64,000 nt of DNA from Lipingzhangella halophila (GCF_014203805.1 NZ_JACHJT010000002.1:806001-870000), one strand, 5' to 3'. Counted from the first letter of the stretch, positions 46,846 through 56,342 are shown. Notes: generated by a model not told the origin, from the letters alone. Numbers and translations: made by a program.

Positions 46846-49800
46846 TCAGTTCGGGGCGTGTTCCAGGTGACCGCCGACCAACGCCAGTTCCCCGGAGTCG
46901 GTGAGAGCCTTGATCGCGTCGTCCAGCGCTGCTCGGACGTCGGTGCCGCGGCGTTGCCATCCGAACAGCCGGGCGACACGCACGGACACGTCCTCGGGCG
47001 TGATGGCGTGCGCCTCCCCGACAATCCGGGTGATGGCGAGCCGCAGCTCACGCGGTGGGACATGCTTGGCCTCCCGCCGGGAGTCCGGATCGTCCGTGGG
47101 GACCCGCACGGTGGCCAGCACGTTCGAGGGCGTGCTGAGGAAGCTGTGGTCCTCCCGCTCCAGGTGACCCCCCTGGACGAGGTCGCGCACGGCCTGGTCG
47201 AACGCGCTCCGGATCCGCGAGCCGGCGCGGCCGGCGCCCCAGGCGGTCCGTACGGCCCGCAGCACGCGCTCCTCGTGCACCGGCCCCTCCGACCGCACCG
47301 CCCGCGCGATCAGCGTGCGCAGCACGTCTCGCGCCTCGGGCTCGTGCATGCCGAAGCTCGTGTCCACGCCGTCGATTTCGGCGGTCCGGTACGGCTCGGT
47401 CCACCGGGGATCGGCGTCGAGGTCGGCCTCCTCCCGCTGCACCACCACCGACGGCTCCGCCGCCGGAGCCGTCGCGGCGCGCTCGTCGAAAGTGCCGGCG
47501 ACCGCCTCCTCCACGGCGGCGCGCAGGCGCGCCTCCTGGCCCGCCCGGTCCCGGTACCAGGCGGTGCCCCAGATCCGGTGGATGTTCCAGCCCAGCCCTT
47601 CGAGGATGCTTTGCCGCAGCCGGTCGCGGTCGCGGGCGACCTTCGACGAGTGGTACATCGCGCCGTCGCACTCCACACCGAGGGCGAACGTCCCCGGCCG
47701 TTCGGGATGGGTCACCCCAATGTCGATGCGGTATCCGGCGACGCCGACCTGGGGCTCAGCGTTGTACCCCCACGACCGCAGCGCCCCCAGCACCTCCTCC
47801 TCGAACGGGCTCTCCGGCTCGCTGCCGTGCTCGACGGTAGCGGCGGCGAGAGCGGAGGTGCCGCGTTCGGCGAAGTCGAGGTAGCCCTTCAGGTGCCGCA
47901 GCCCGTTGGATCTCACCGGGTTCGGGAAGTCTCCGGCGTGCACGGACGTCACGATCTCCACCCGGCTCTTCGCGCGCGTGATGGCGACGTTGAGGCGCCG
48001 TTCGCTCTTCGACCCGCTCAGGTGCGGGATCTGCAGCGTGAACCTGCCGTGCTCGTCCGGGCCGTAGCCGACACTGAAGATGATCACGTCGCGCTCGTCG
48101 CCCTGCACGTTCTCCAGGTTCTTGACGAAGAACCCGCCGATCCGGTCCTCGGTGCGCAGCCCGGCGAGCTCGGGATACTCCGCCGAACGCAGTTCGAGCT
48201 CCCGCTCGATCGCGTCCTCCTGGGAGCTGGAGAAGGTCACCACGCCGAGTGTCAGGTCGGGGTGGTGGCGCCGGTGGTGGAGTACCCGCTCGATCACCTT
48301 CCGCGCCTCGACTGGGTTGTCCTTGGTGCCGCCGCGGCGGTACACGCCGTCGACCTTGATCAGCTCGACGCCGACATCGGCCCCCTCCTCGCTCGCGCCG
48401 GGGAAGGTCAGCAGCCGGCCGTCGTAGAAGTTGTAGTTGGAGTAGGTGATGAGCGACTCGTGCCGGCTGCGGTAGTGCCAGAGCAACGGGAGCGACCGCA
48501 GCGCGCCCGCCTTGCACAGGTCGAGCACCGAATCGAACTCGTCGATCTGCTCCTCGTCGTAGGTGTCGTCCCCCGCGTCGCCGATGGCGGCGAAGAAGCT
48601 CGTGGGCGGGAGCTGCCGTTGGTCCCCGGCGACGATCAGCTGGTTTCCCCGGTAGACGCAGTTCACCGCGTCGGAGGGCCGCACCTGGGACGCTTCGTCG
48701 AAGATCACCACGTCGAAGCGCATCGTCGGGGGCAGGTACTGGGAGACCGACAGGGGGCTCATCATGAAGCACGGTTTGAGCGCCCGCACCACACCACTGG
48801 ACTTCTCCAGCAGGTCCCGGACCGGCATGTGCCGCCGTTTCTTCTCCGCCTCCCGCTGGATGACCCCGGCGGCACCGGCGGCGGAGGTCGGACGGCGGGC
48901 CGTGCAGGCGTTGATCACACGGGCGGCGGCGGATTCGACCTGCTGCCTGTCGAGGTCGCGGAACTCCGCCACGAGGGCGTCCCGGTCGGCCGCGCGCAGT
49001 GCTCCCAGGCGCTCGGCGTCCGACCGCAGCACGTCGTCGGCCCACGCCTCCAGTACGGCGCGCTCGATGATCGGCCGCACGTCCTCGGCAGCGATCCGTT
49101 GCTCGGCGCAGAAGCCCACGACGGGTTCGAGCCCTTGGTTCGCCAGCCACGCCGTCGCTTGCGCGTAGGACGCCCACACCTCGATGTCGCCGACGGTGTT
49201 CCGCAGCGTGCGCAGCAGCGCCCGCACGTCGTTGAAGGCTCCGTCCAGCTCCGCGGCGACGGCCTCCGCTCTCGACTCCGTGAACTGCCCGGTGATCCGC
49301 GCGCTGGCCTTATCCCATGCGGTGAGGCACTGGCGAAGCTCGTCGGGCGAGGTGTCGGTCGCCGCGAGCGCTTCAGCGGCACGGGGGCCGGCGGGGCCCC
49401 CAAGGGCGGTCCGCACCAGCTCCGCCCACGCCAGCGCGTGGTCCACCGCGGCCCAGTCCGTGCGCACCCCGGCGAAGCGCTCGCCGAACCGCGACGCGTC
49501 GTCGTCGAACGTCCCTTCCACCGATGCGCGCAGGCGTTCCACGTTCGACGCTCGTTCCAGTACGTCCCGCGAGAACGCGAGCGTCACCGGATCGCCAGTG
49601 GTCTCGGAGACGTGCTCGACCGTCTCGCCGAGGACCTCAAGCCTCTCGGCGGTGTTCTCGCACCACGAGCGCACCTCGGCGATCGGTATGGTGCGAAGCT
49701 GGTCAGTGGCGGGGCCGAGGATCCGGCGCGCCTCGTCGAGCCAGGAGGTGACCGCCGTCCCCAGCCGGCGGGCCACCAGCACCAGGTCCGGGTCAGGCGA

Positions 49801-52326
49801 CTCGCCCCGGGCGAGCTGCCGGGTGAACGCCTCTCCCGCGCCGCCCCCGGCGAGCCGCACCGCGTCCCGGGCGACCTGGATCGCGGTGGCGATCCGGTCG
49901 AAGTCGGCCGAACCACGCTGGTAGTAGTGCGTGCCGAGGGTATCCACGTGGTGTGACTCGGCGGTGGTGAGGCGGTCGGCGAGCTCTTGCCAGGCGGCGG
50001 CGTCGCCCAGCCGCTCGCGCACCCGCCGGTCCACCTTCCCGGAGACGGTGTACGGCGCCAGGGTGCGCTTGTCCTCCCGGTAGGCGGAGCGGAGCTTGCC
50101 CAGTCCCCGATGGACCTCGGCGAACCGGGTGCGCAGTGAGCGCAGGTCGAGTTCCAGCACGTCGCCGGTGAACACATCGCGCAGGTCGTCCCGGCGTTCG
50201 AGGAACTCGCGGTGCAGTTCACCGAGCACCCGGTGGGCCTCCTCCAGGGCGGGCTGCGCCGCTGGGTTGAGCCATTGCGGTTCGGGCCGGGTCGGGGTGT
50301 CGACCAGGGCGCCCAGGTCGGCCAGCTCAGCGGCGCGGTCGATGCTGAATCCGCCCTCCGCCAGCCCGAAGCCGGCCGCCACGTGCCCCGCGTCCCCGGC
50401 GATCGTGTCGAGACGGTCGGAGCTGTCGCGCAGGAAGCGCACCATCTCGCGGAGCGTGCCGGCTGTGGCGTCGCCGTCCGGATCCAGTGGTGGCCGCGCC
50501 TGGCGCAGGGCCGCCATGGCGGCGTTGTGGTCCGGCGCGCCTCGCCCTTGGAGGTCGTCCGCGCCCGCACCGGCTCGCTCACGCAACTCGGTGTCCTCGG
50601 TCCAGAACCGCCGGGTCGCCTCCGACAGCTCCGCGGACCGTTGCCGGAGCGTGTCGAGCGTGCCGGTGCTCAGCCAGGCGCTCGGGACGGCCGTACGTTC
50701 GTTGAGCAGCACCAGCAGGTCGAGGAGGCGGCGCCCGTCTGCCGGGCTGCCGTCCCAGCCCAGGCCGAACTCCTCTTCGATGGACATGACGAGATAGTGC
50801 AGGGAGTCGAGCGCGGACTCGGCGGCGGCGAGGTCGCGTTCCACCTCACTCTTGCGGGACGCGGACAGCGTCGCGTCCTTGAGGTCCCGCCACAGGAAGC
50901 CGTCCCCGCGTAGCACCGGATCCCAGGCGCGGCCGAGCGTGTCCGCGGTGTCGCGGATCGCGGAAAGCTTCTCCGCCCGCAACGAGCGACCGAAGCCGGT
51001 CGGGACCGGCGCCTGCGGGAAGGACTGCAGGGTCGCGACAGTGCCGAGGACCTGGTGCAGCGAGCGGCCGAGGGGGTGGCGTACCTCGTTCATCGCCTGC
51101 GCGTAGCCGGACAGCGCCTGGCGCCGCCGCTCCAGGTCGGTGCGCTGCTGCGCGGTGAACGCCCCGTTGGCGGTGGGCCGCGAGCGGAGGGAGCGGCCCA
51201 GTTCGGCCGCCACCGCCTTGCGGGTGGCGTCGTGGCTGTGTAGCTGGAGTGCGAACTCGTCGAGGTGGGCGTCCTTGAGCCGGTTGTGGACGACCTCAAG
51301 GGCCGCCGCCTTCTCACTGACGAACAGAACGGACTTTCCCGCGTGCATCAGCTCGGCGATGGTGTTGGTGATCGTCTGGCTCTTCCCGCTGCCCGGCGGG
51401 CCGTCCATGACGAAGCTGTGCCCGTCCCGCGCGGCGAGGACGCATCTGCGCTGGGTGGCGTCGGCGTCCCGGATGCTGACGAGATCCTCGGGCGGCGCCG
51501 CCTCCTCCAGATGGTCCTCAGCGACGGGCTCGAAGTCGAACGATCCGGCGCTGGGCGCCTCCGTGCCCAGGGCGAGCACCTGGATCATGGGGTTGGCGGC
51601 CAGCTTCTCCTCGTTGTCGAGCAGGTCGCGGTACATTCCCTCCTTCTGGAAGGTGAATGTGGACAGGACAGTGCGGTGGGTGACCGACCACCCTTCCCGG
51701 CCCTGGACGAGTTCCTCGACCTCGCGGAGGAACCCGTCGAGCCCGTTCTCCTCGAAGGCGCCCACGCCCGGCAGCGTGAGGTCGAAGTCGCCCTCAAGTT
51801 TCACGGCCAGGGCGGGGTTGACCACCGGGTCGTCCTCGGTGCGCCGCAGCCGGAACGACTCGCGGAGACTGTCGCGGGCGACTGTCACGGGGAGCAGGAG
51901 AAGAGGGCTGACCGCGGGCTCGTCGTTGTCGGAGGACTCGCGCCACTCCAGCATTCCCAGGCCCAGGTAGAGCACCCACAACCCCTTGTTGAGGAACTCC
52001 TGGTTCGCCTTGCGTTCGAGCAGCCGAAGTGCCCGCCCGATCTGGTTCGCGTCCTTGTCCGCGATGACCAGCTCGTTGGGCTTGGGTGCGGGGGTGCTGT
52101 CGCTGGCCTCGGAGTCCTCGGACGGCGGGAGATAGAAGCTGAGCTGGCCGGCAGCGCCGCTGCGGTCGAGCCGGTTCAGGATCTCTACCGGCGCGGGATC
52201 GACAACCTCAAGGGAAGCTGTCTTGTTGTGCTTGAAGTACAGGAGCTGGTTCCTGCGCGACATGTTGATGAGTTCGTCGCGCTGTTTCCCCAGCCATTCG
52301 CGAGTCCGCGCGTCCGTGTCGTTCAA
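46846..52326 (-). CDS. giant DUF4011 / SF1 helicase / Vsr-like nuclease / DUF3320 protein, probable antiphage effector
   Basis: The TTG at 52326 follows GGGAGG by eight bases and gives 1,826 residues. Order of parts: DUF4011 (residues ~15-270, opening LINMSRRNQLLYF); Walker A GPPGSGKSQTITN (~308); a long helical insert; Walker B DVVIFDEASQVRPSD (~1207) with VAGDQRQLPPTSFF; helicase motifs QGDERDVIIFSVGYG and NVAITRAKSR (~1450). A PD-(D/E)xK/Vsr-type nuclease follows (~1510-1610; YRIDIGVTHPE and LGVECDGAMYHSS carry the D...ExD-like acids). A DUF3320 tail (~1660-1826) ends it. This architecture has been reported as a stand-alone phage-defence protein (I recall the DUF4011-helicase-Vsr type called Hhe). 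Defence is family knowledge plus inference. The GC and codon character match the neighbours. Confidence 0.9.
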   Translation of the reverse strand: MNDTDARTREWLGKQRDELINMSRRNQLLYFKHNKTASLEVVDPAPVEILNRLDRSGAAGQLSFYLPPSEDSEASDSTPAPKPNELVIADKDANQIGRALRLLERKANQEFLNKGLWVLYLGLGMLEWRESSDNDEPAVSPLLLLPVTVARDSLRESFRLRRTEDDPVVNPALAVKLEGDFDLTLPGVGAFEENGLDGFLREVEELVQGREGWSVTHRTVLSTFTFQKEGMYRDLLDNEEKLAANPMIQVLALGTEAPSAGSFDFEPVAEDHLEEAAPPEDLVSIRDADATQRRCVLAARDGHSFVMDGPPGSGKSQTITNTIAELMHAGKSVLFVSEKAAALEVVHNRLKDAHLDEFALQLHSHDATRKAVAAELGRSLRSRPTANGAFTAQQRTDLERRRQALSGYAQAMNEVRHPLGRSLHQVLGTVATLQSFPQAPVPTGFGRSLRAEKLSAIRDTADTLGRAWDPVLRGDGFLWRDLKDATLSASRKSEVERDLAAAESALDSLHYLVMSIEEEFGLGWDGSPADGRRLLDLLVLLNERTAVPSAWLSTGTLDTLRQRSAELSEATRRFWTEDTELRERAGAGADDLQGRGAPDHNAAMAALRQARPPLDPDGDATAGTLREMVRFLRDSSDRLDTIAGDAGHVAAGFGLAEGGFSIDRAAELADLGALVDTPTRPEPQWLNPAAQPALEEAHRVLGELHREFLERRDDLRDVFTGDVLELDLRSLRTRFAEVHRGLGKLRSAYREDKRTLAPYTVSGKVDRRVRERLGDAAAWQELADRLTTAESHHVDTLGTHYYQRGSADFDRIATAIQVARDAVRLAGGGAGEAFTRQLARGESPDPDLVLVARRLGTAVTSWLDEARRILGPATDQLRTIPIAEVRSWCENTAERLEVLGETVEHVSETTGDPVTLAFSRDVLERASNVERLRASVEGTFDDDASRFGERFAGVRTDWAAVDHALAWAELVRTALGGPAGPRAAEALAATDTSPDELRQCLTAWDKASARITGQFTESRAEAVAAELDGAFNDVRALLRTLRNTVGDIEVWASYAQATAWLANQGLEPVVGFCAEQRIAAEDVRPIIERAVLEAWADDVLRSDAERLGALRAADRDALVAEFRDLDRQQVESAAARVINACTARRPTSAAGAAGVIQREAEKKRRHMPVRDLLEKSSGVVRALKPCFMMSPLSVSQYLPPTMRFDVVIFDEASQVRPSDAVNCVYRGNQLIVAGDQRQLPPTSFFAAIGDAGDDTYDEEQIDEFDSVLDLCKAGALRSLPLLWHYRSRHESLITYSNYNFYDGRLLTFPGASEEGADVGVELIKVDGVYRRGGTKDNPVEARKVIERVLHHRRHHPDLTLGVVTFSSSQEDAIERELELRSAEYPELAGLRTEDRIGGFFVKNLENVQGDERDVIIFSVGYGPDEHGRFTLQIPHLSGSKSERRLNVAITRAKSRVEIVTSVHAGDFPNPVRSNGLRHLKGYLDFAERGTSALAAATVEHGSEPESPFEEEVLGALRSWGYNAEPQVGVAGYRIDIGVTHPERPGTFALGVECDGAMYHSSKVARDRDRLRQSILEGLGWNIHRIWGTAWYRDRAGQEARLRAAVEEAVAGTFDERAATAPAAEPSVVVQREEADLDADPRWTEPYRTAEIDGVDTSFGMHEPEARDVLRTLIARAVRSEGPVHEERVLRAVRTAWGAGRAGSRIRSAFDQAVRDLVQGGHLEREDHSFLSTPSNVLATVRVPTDDPDSRREAKHVPPRELRLAITRIVGEAHAITPEDVSVRVARLFGWQRRGTDVRAALDDAIKALTDSGELALVGGHLEHAPN

Positions 52327-52554
52327 CCGTCGAACCTCCCGGAGCAGACCACGCCAAGCGCCTCCAATTGTGGGACTTCCCGGGTGAGCACACGTCACGC
52401 TTCCTGCGTTGGTACCTCCCGGTCACCGGAAGGGCCGCGCTCGGCCGGGCCCGTGTGGCCGCGGGGCGATCCTCTCAGGAGAGGGCATCCGGAGACAGTG
52501 AGCCTGGGCCACCGGATACCGAGAGCCGAGCCATGCCGAGCGCTGTCAGGGGGC

Positions 52555-52740
52555 CTACAGCGTCCCTTGCCGCACCTCCGCGAGGAACACCCGCCACTCA
52601 GCCGGGGAAAAGCTCAGGTGCCCGTGCTCCCGGTTCCCGGTGTCGCGCACCAACACCCGGTCGTTGTCGGCGCGGCACTCAACGCAGTTGGGGTTCTCGG
52701 GGCCGCTGTAGCTGCTCTTGCGCCAGGTGTCCATGGTCAT
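52555..52740 (-). CDS. DUF397 domain protein
   Basis: The 61-residue product has the DUF397 signature: WRKSSYSGPENPNCVECRADNDRVLVRDTGN, then LSFSPAEWRVFLAEVRQG. Its ATG overlaps the stop of the XRE-DUF5753 gene (ATGA), so the two are translationally coupled. DUF397 proteins pair with DUF5753 regulators across actinobacteria; a toxin/antitoxin-like or signalling partnership has been suggested, but the biochemical role is unknown. Confidence 0.92.
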   Translation of the reverse strand: MTMDTWRKSSYSGPENPNCVECRADNDRVLVRDTGNREHGHLSFSPAEWRVFLAEVRQGTL

Positions 52741-53522
52741 AGTTCCTTCATAATCGCGTCGACAAGTTCGATCGAAGCGGGGGTGGAGAGGGCCTCACCT
52801 TGCAGGTTGCCGAATACCGTCACCAACCGGTTCACCGGGGGGCCGGTTACGACGTTCACTCCCGATCGGTACTCCTCGTGGCCGACGATCCGCCCATCTC
52901 GGAGCGTCATGATCCGGAAGGACCCCCCAGGGCCAGGGTGCGAGAGCGTTTCCTGAGGAAGCACTCGTATCCGAATTCGGCGTTCGTCGATCAGCTTCCG
53001 AATGTGGGCAAGCTGCGCGCGCAATGTATCCCACGAGCCGTGGCTACGCCGCAGGACTACCTCGTCCACCACGAAGCTCAGAGCGGCCTGACCGAGGTTG
53101 TCCAGGCGCGCAGTACGCGCGGTTACCAGCCGTTCAATCTGGTCATCAGCCCATGCGTCCGTGTTCCGGAGCATCGCCCGAGTGTATTCCGGACTCTGGA
53201 GCAACCCTGGGATCAGCGTGGAGTGGTACTCGCGGATCTCCGTAGCTTGCATCTCAATTTTCTCGAAGTTGCGCCAGTCCTCTGGAATCTCCTTAAAATC
53301 GCTGATCTCGTCCCAAAGGTGGAGCAAAGCCCCACCGGCTGAGAGTGCCTCGTCGGCTGCTACAGCGTGTTCCCTGCTTGGAGTTCGTGTTCCGAGCTCG
53401 AAGGCCCCAAGAGTCGGGCGGGCGACATTCATCGCATTGGCGATGGTGGATTGAGACTGACCTGCCTTTTTGCGCTGGCGTCGCAGTTCGGCTCCCCAGC
53501 GCTTCCAGTGTTCGCTCGTCAT
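52737..53522 (-). CDS. XRE-family regulator with DUF5753 domain
   Basis: The ATG at 53522 gives 261 residues. The HTH is at 8-65 (WGAELRRQRKKAGQSQSTIANAMNVARPTLGAFELGTRTPSREHAVAAD) and DUF5753 follows (EIREYHSTLIPGLLQSPEYTRAMLRN, VDEVVLRRSHGSWDTLRAQLAHIRKLIDERRIRIRVLP). It forms an operon with the DUF397 gene and is divergent from the small ORF/ATPase-like pair at 53701-54335, the typical neighbourhood. The helicase gene lies downstream on the same strand, 230 bases beyond DUF397. Confidence 0.92.
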   Translation of the reverse strand: MTSEHWKRWGAELRRQRKKAGQSQSTIANAMNVARPTLGAFELGTRTPSREHAVAADEALSAGGALLHLWDEISDFKEIPEDWRNFEKIEMQATEIREYHSTLIPGLLQSPEYTRAMLRNTDAWADDQIERLVTARTARLDNLGQAALSFVVDEVVLRRSHGSWDTLRAQLAHIRKLIDERRIRIRVLPQETLSHPGPGGSFRIMTLRDGRIVGHEEYRSGVNVVTGPPVNRLVTVFGNLQGEALSTPASIELVDAIMKEL

Positions 53523-53700
53523 GCGAATCACTCTGCTACGAAAGTGACACAATCCGCTACCCGAGTTTCGGTTTTCCACAAGGGTGTGCCAGAACTGGAA
53601 TTTGTGTCTCTTGTAACAGGAGGGTGGTCGAGGAACACAAAAGCCCTGGCGCCGTCACACCGGCCCAGGGCACGGCCAACACTACGAAGGAGTGTTGACA

Positions 53701-53856
53701 ATGGGAAAGTATAGGTCCCGTTCCGCTCGGGTTCGCCCCTATGTGCGGTCCTGTGCCTACCACCACACGCCCGCCCCGCTAGGGGTAGTCCCGATGTGCC
53801 CGTTCGCGCGGGTGAACGCCGGGCGCGGCACCGCTGCCGCAGGGGGTGCGCGGTGA
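53701..53856 (+). CDS. 51-residue basic peptide upstream of the ATPase-like gene
   Basis: The ATG at 53701 has AAGGAG eight bases upstream, so translation is likely. The product (MGKYRSRSARVRPYVRSCAY and onward) is rich in Arg, with two cysteines (RSCAY, PMCPF). It ends with TGA overlapping the GTG of the next gene (GTGA), indicating translational coupling. A hairpin GCCCTGG/CCAGGGC lies at about 53643-53671 in its leader. I recognise no family; it may be a leader peptide for its neighbour. Confidence 0.55.
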   Translation: MGKYRSRSARVRPYVRSCAYHHTPAPLGVVPMCPFARVNAGRGTAAAGGAR

Positions 53857-54335
53857 CCCGGGTCCGGCAGCGGGCGTTTCCCGCTCACGTGGAGGGCCTC
53901 GCTGCCGCGCGGGCCTGGGCTGCGAAGGTCCTCACCCGAGCCGGGACATTGGACGACCCCCGCGCCGATGCTGTGCTGGTGTTGCACGAGTTGGCAGCTC
54001 AGGTCGTGGGGCGGCTCAAGCCCGAGCACACCGGGGAGGCGGAGATCGGGGTGTTTGTCCGCGCGGACATCGGCGCGATCGGCGTGGGCACGGTGTGCGA
54101 AACCCGGTGGCTGCGCGGCCCTCCGAAAGGCGATCCGCTGCGGCACTACCGCCGGCCCCTGCTGGAGGCCCTCGCCGATGACCACGGCACCACCCAGGAC
54201 GACGTGTTGTGCACGTGCTTCGCCGAACTCCGCTGGCACACGGCCGCTCGGGTGCCCGTGCCGGACCACCGAACCGCGGCCGTCCACGTCCGCCCCTGCG
54301 TCACCCCACCCCTGGGAGGGCCCACGCTGAACTGA
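53853..54335 (+). CDS. degenerate anti-sigma-type HATPase protein
   Basis: The 160-residue product starts at the overlapping GTG. Its opening RQRAFPAHVEGLAAARAWAAKVLTRAG...DAVLVLHELAAQVV matches the start of the actinobacterial HATPase_c_2 (RsbW/SpoIIAB-like) family found next to DUF397/DUF5753 genes, where the motif reads ELxxNAVRH. Here the Mg-binding Asn is Gln or absent, and the later DxGxG box is not clear, so ATP binding is doubtful. It is probably a partner-binding protein in the same signalling cassette. Confidence 0.65.
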   Translation: MTRVRQRAFPAHVEGLAAARAWAAKVLTRAGTLDDPRADAVLVLHELAAQVVGRLKPEHTGEAEIGVFVRADIGAIGVGTVCETRWLRGPPKGDPLRHYRRPLLEALADDHGTTQDDVLCTCFAELRWHTAARVPVPDHRTAAVHVRPCVTPPLGGPTLN

Positions 54336-54388
54336 CCCCGCATCGGTCTTGAGTTTTTCGTTCCTGCACGCCTTCGGCGGTGCCGATC

Positions 54389-55468
54389 TCACGTGCCGAG
54401 GTCCAGCGCCACGTGTCCGATTGTGAAGTAGAACGGGGAGGGTACCGGCGGTCGCCGGAGTGAGGCGAGCCGGGTGAGGGCGTACTTCGGCCAGCTGATC
54501 GACTCGTGGACTCCGGTGCAGAAGACATGCCGGGTTCCGGCGCTCTCCGATGCGTCATCCACGCAGAGGCTCGACCCCAGGTACCCGTTCCGCACCCAGG
54601 CGGGGCCGTCGGCCGCGCGCAGCAGCATCTCGGGAGTCGACCAGTCGGCCACATCGCCGCTGGGCGTGTCCGATGTGGCCAGCCAGAGTCCCTGCTGGGG
54701 ATAGTGCGGCTCGCCGAACAGGTTGGGGCTCTTGCTGAGCAGCATCTCGTAACGTGAAGCGGTTTTCAGCACGTACGCATGGGCGAAAAGGTCCGCGCGC
54801 GAGTAGAACGGGCGCGGCGGGGTCCAGCCGCCGATCCCGTCCTCGCTCTCCGTGTAGTGGATCTCCGCGACGGGGGTGTCTCCCTTGGCGGGCTCTCCGG
54901 GAGCCGCGCGGAACCACATCCGCCATTTCCCGTCCGCGAAGATGACCTTCGGGCCAAGAGCACTTGGGTTTTCGGAGTCCCCGACGACCACCGGATCGGG
55001 GTGCCGCCGCCAGCCGTCGGGGGTTTGCTCCAGGACGCCGATCGCGAATGGTGTGTCGTTGCCCAGGGTTGTACGGGAGCTCCGGCCCGTGTAGTAAATG
55101 CGCCGGCACGGGACCCGCTCGCCCGCCGGAGTCGTGGTGAACCCGCTGACGAAGCAGGGTTCGTGTAGGCCGTAGTGGTCCCATTCGCCTTTCGCCGGCT
55201 GGTCGACCAGCGGCAGCGCGGTGTGCGGGCGCGCGGGATCCGTTCGGATCGTCCAGCGCGGGTTCTCCCCAAGGCTGGCGCCTTTCGGCAGGCTCGCGCT
55301 GAACAGGTTGTTCGTGAAGTTGCGTTGGAACCCGCCGAAGAACATCCACCACTGGTTGTCGATCTTGTGGACGTTCGGGTCTCCGGCGCCAAGCAGGTTC
55401 GTGATCGGCCGGTAGCCGTCGAGCATGCTCCATATCGCTCGCGGTTGGCTGGTCGTGGCCATCGTCAT
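54389..55468 (-). CDS. five-bladed beta-propeller protein, GH43/GH32-like
   Basis: The ATG at 55468 (GAGGACA upstream) gives 359 residues without signal peptide. Repeating blade motifs ending in aromatic strands are visible: NQWWMFFGGFQRNF, CRRIYYTGRSS, GKWRMWFRAAPGE, ASRYEMLLSKSPNLF, ARHVFCTG-like GTRHVFCTGVHE. Acidic residues sit at blade starts (GAGDPNVHK, GLHEPCF, ADLFAHAYV), as in the GH43/GH32/GH130 propellers. Glycoside hydrolase or phosphorylase activity is plausible but unproven. It is divergent from a TetR regulator with a 45-bp palindromic operator, so it is likely induced by the TetR ligand. Confidence 0.7.
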   Translation of the reverse strand: MTMATTSQPRAIWSMLDGYRPITNLLGAGDPNVHKIDNQWWMFFGGFQRNFTNNLFSASLPKGASLGENPRWTIRTDPARPHTALPLVDQPAKGEWDHYGLHEPCFVSGFTTTPAGERVPCRRIYYTGRSSRTTLGNDTPFAIGVLEQTPDGWRRHPDPVVVGDSENPSALGPKVIFADGKWRMWFRAAPGEPAKGDTPVAEIHYTESEDGIGGWTPPRPFYSRADLFAHAYVLKTASRYEMLLSKSPNLFGEPHYPQQGLWLATSDTPSGDVADWSTPEMLLRAADGPAWVRNGYLGSSLCVDDASESAGTRHVFCTGVHESISWPKYALTRLASLRRPPVPSPFYFTIGHVALDLGT

Positions 55469-55519
55469 CAGATGTCCTCTCCGCCGGTGCGGCGGCGTTG
55501 CCTTTCCCCGCCGCACCGA

Positions 55520-55564
55520 CGATGGGTACGGTGTACTCATTGGATGAGTACACCGTACCCATCG
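55520..55564. promoter_or_regulatory. 45-bp palindromic operator between glycosidase-like gene and TetR
   Basis: Two perfect 21-base arms surround TGG. The arm contains TACGGTGTAC (55527-55536). It lies midway between divergent starts at 55468 and 55602, ideal for a TetR dimer or a pair of dimers to repress both. Confidence 0.85.
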
Positions 55565-55601
55565 GGATATCCTGGAGGCAAGCCGAGAAGGACGGAGCCG
55601 G

Positions 55602-56270
55602 GTGAGTAGACGACCGCGTACCACCGACCCCCTCACAAGGGAGCGCATCGTCGCGGCCGCGATCGAGGTGGCCGACGAGCGCGGCTTCGAGGCGGTCTCG
55701 ATGCGGCGCGTCGCCGAGCACCTGGGATCGGGAACGATGTCGCTCTACCGGCACATCGCGGACAAGGACGAGCTTGTCTTCGCGATGGTCGACGCGGTCA
55801 CCGGACGCTACGCCTACCCCGATCCCGATGGCATGGACTGGCGGGAACGCATGCACGCGCTCGCGCGCACCGACTGGCACATGTTCCTGGACCATCCCTG
55901 GATGCTGGCCGCCACGAGCAGTGTCGCCCCGCCGTTCGGAACCGAGTCGTTCGCCTCGATGGAATGGGCGCTGGAGGCGCTGGAACCGGTCGGCCTGGAG
56001 CCGCACGCGGCCGCCCAGGTGATCATGACCGTGAACAACTACATCCAGGGGAGCGTCCGCGTCGTTCTTGGCGGGTCAGACTATGGCGCCGAGACCGACG
56101 ACCCCGGTGTGAACTGGCAGAGGCGGCTGCGCGCCGTCGACCTCGAACGGTTCCCGCGACTGCGGTGGCTCGTGAGTCTGCCGCTGCCCGAGACTGACCG
56201 GAACTGGTTCGCCGATGGCCTCGACGTCATTCTCGACGGTGTGCAGAACCGCCGGTCGGCGGGCCAGTAA
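55602..56270 (+). CDS. TetR/AcrR-family regulator (TetR_C class)
   Basis: The GTG at 55602, after GGACGGAG, gives 222 residues. The HTH is TRERIVAAAIEVADERGFEAVSMRRVAEHLGSGTMSLYRHIADKDELVFAMVDAV, and the C-terminal helical domain includes AAQVIMTVNNYIQGSVRVVLGG and LRWLVSLPLPETDRNWFADGLDVILDGV, as in TetR_C_1 members. It is divergent from the propeller protein gene, with the palindromic operator between. Confidence 0.92.
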   Translation: MSRRPRTTDPLTRERIVAAAIEVADERGFEAVSMRRVAEHLGSGTMSLYRHIADKDELVFAMVDAVTGRYAYPDPDGMDWRERMHALARTDWHMFLDHPWMLAATSSVAPPFGTESFASMEWALEALEPVGLEPHAAAQVIMTVNNYIQGSVRVVLGGSDYGAETDDPGVNWQRRLRAVDLERFPRLRWLVSLPLPETDRNWFADGLDVILDGVQNRRSAGQ

Positions 56271-56342
56271 GTCCGGCCACGGGGCCCGGTTCGGGCCGCG
56301 AGCTGACCGAAGCGGGCCGCCGCGGGCGCCAGCCGCGGGGCA

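Noticed and set aside
46858-49956. 1,032-codon plus-strand frame opposite the helicase gene
   Set aside because: Composition is Arg/His/Val-rich with no domain; the minus strand clearly encodes the helicase.
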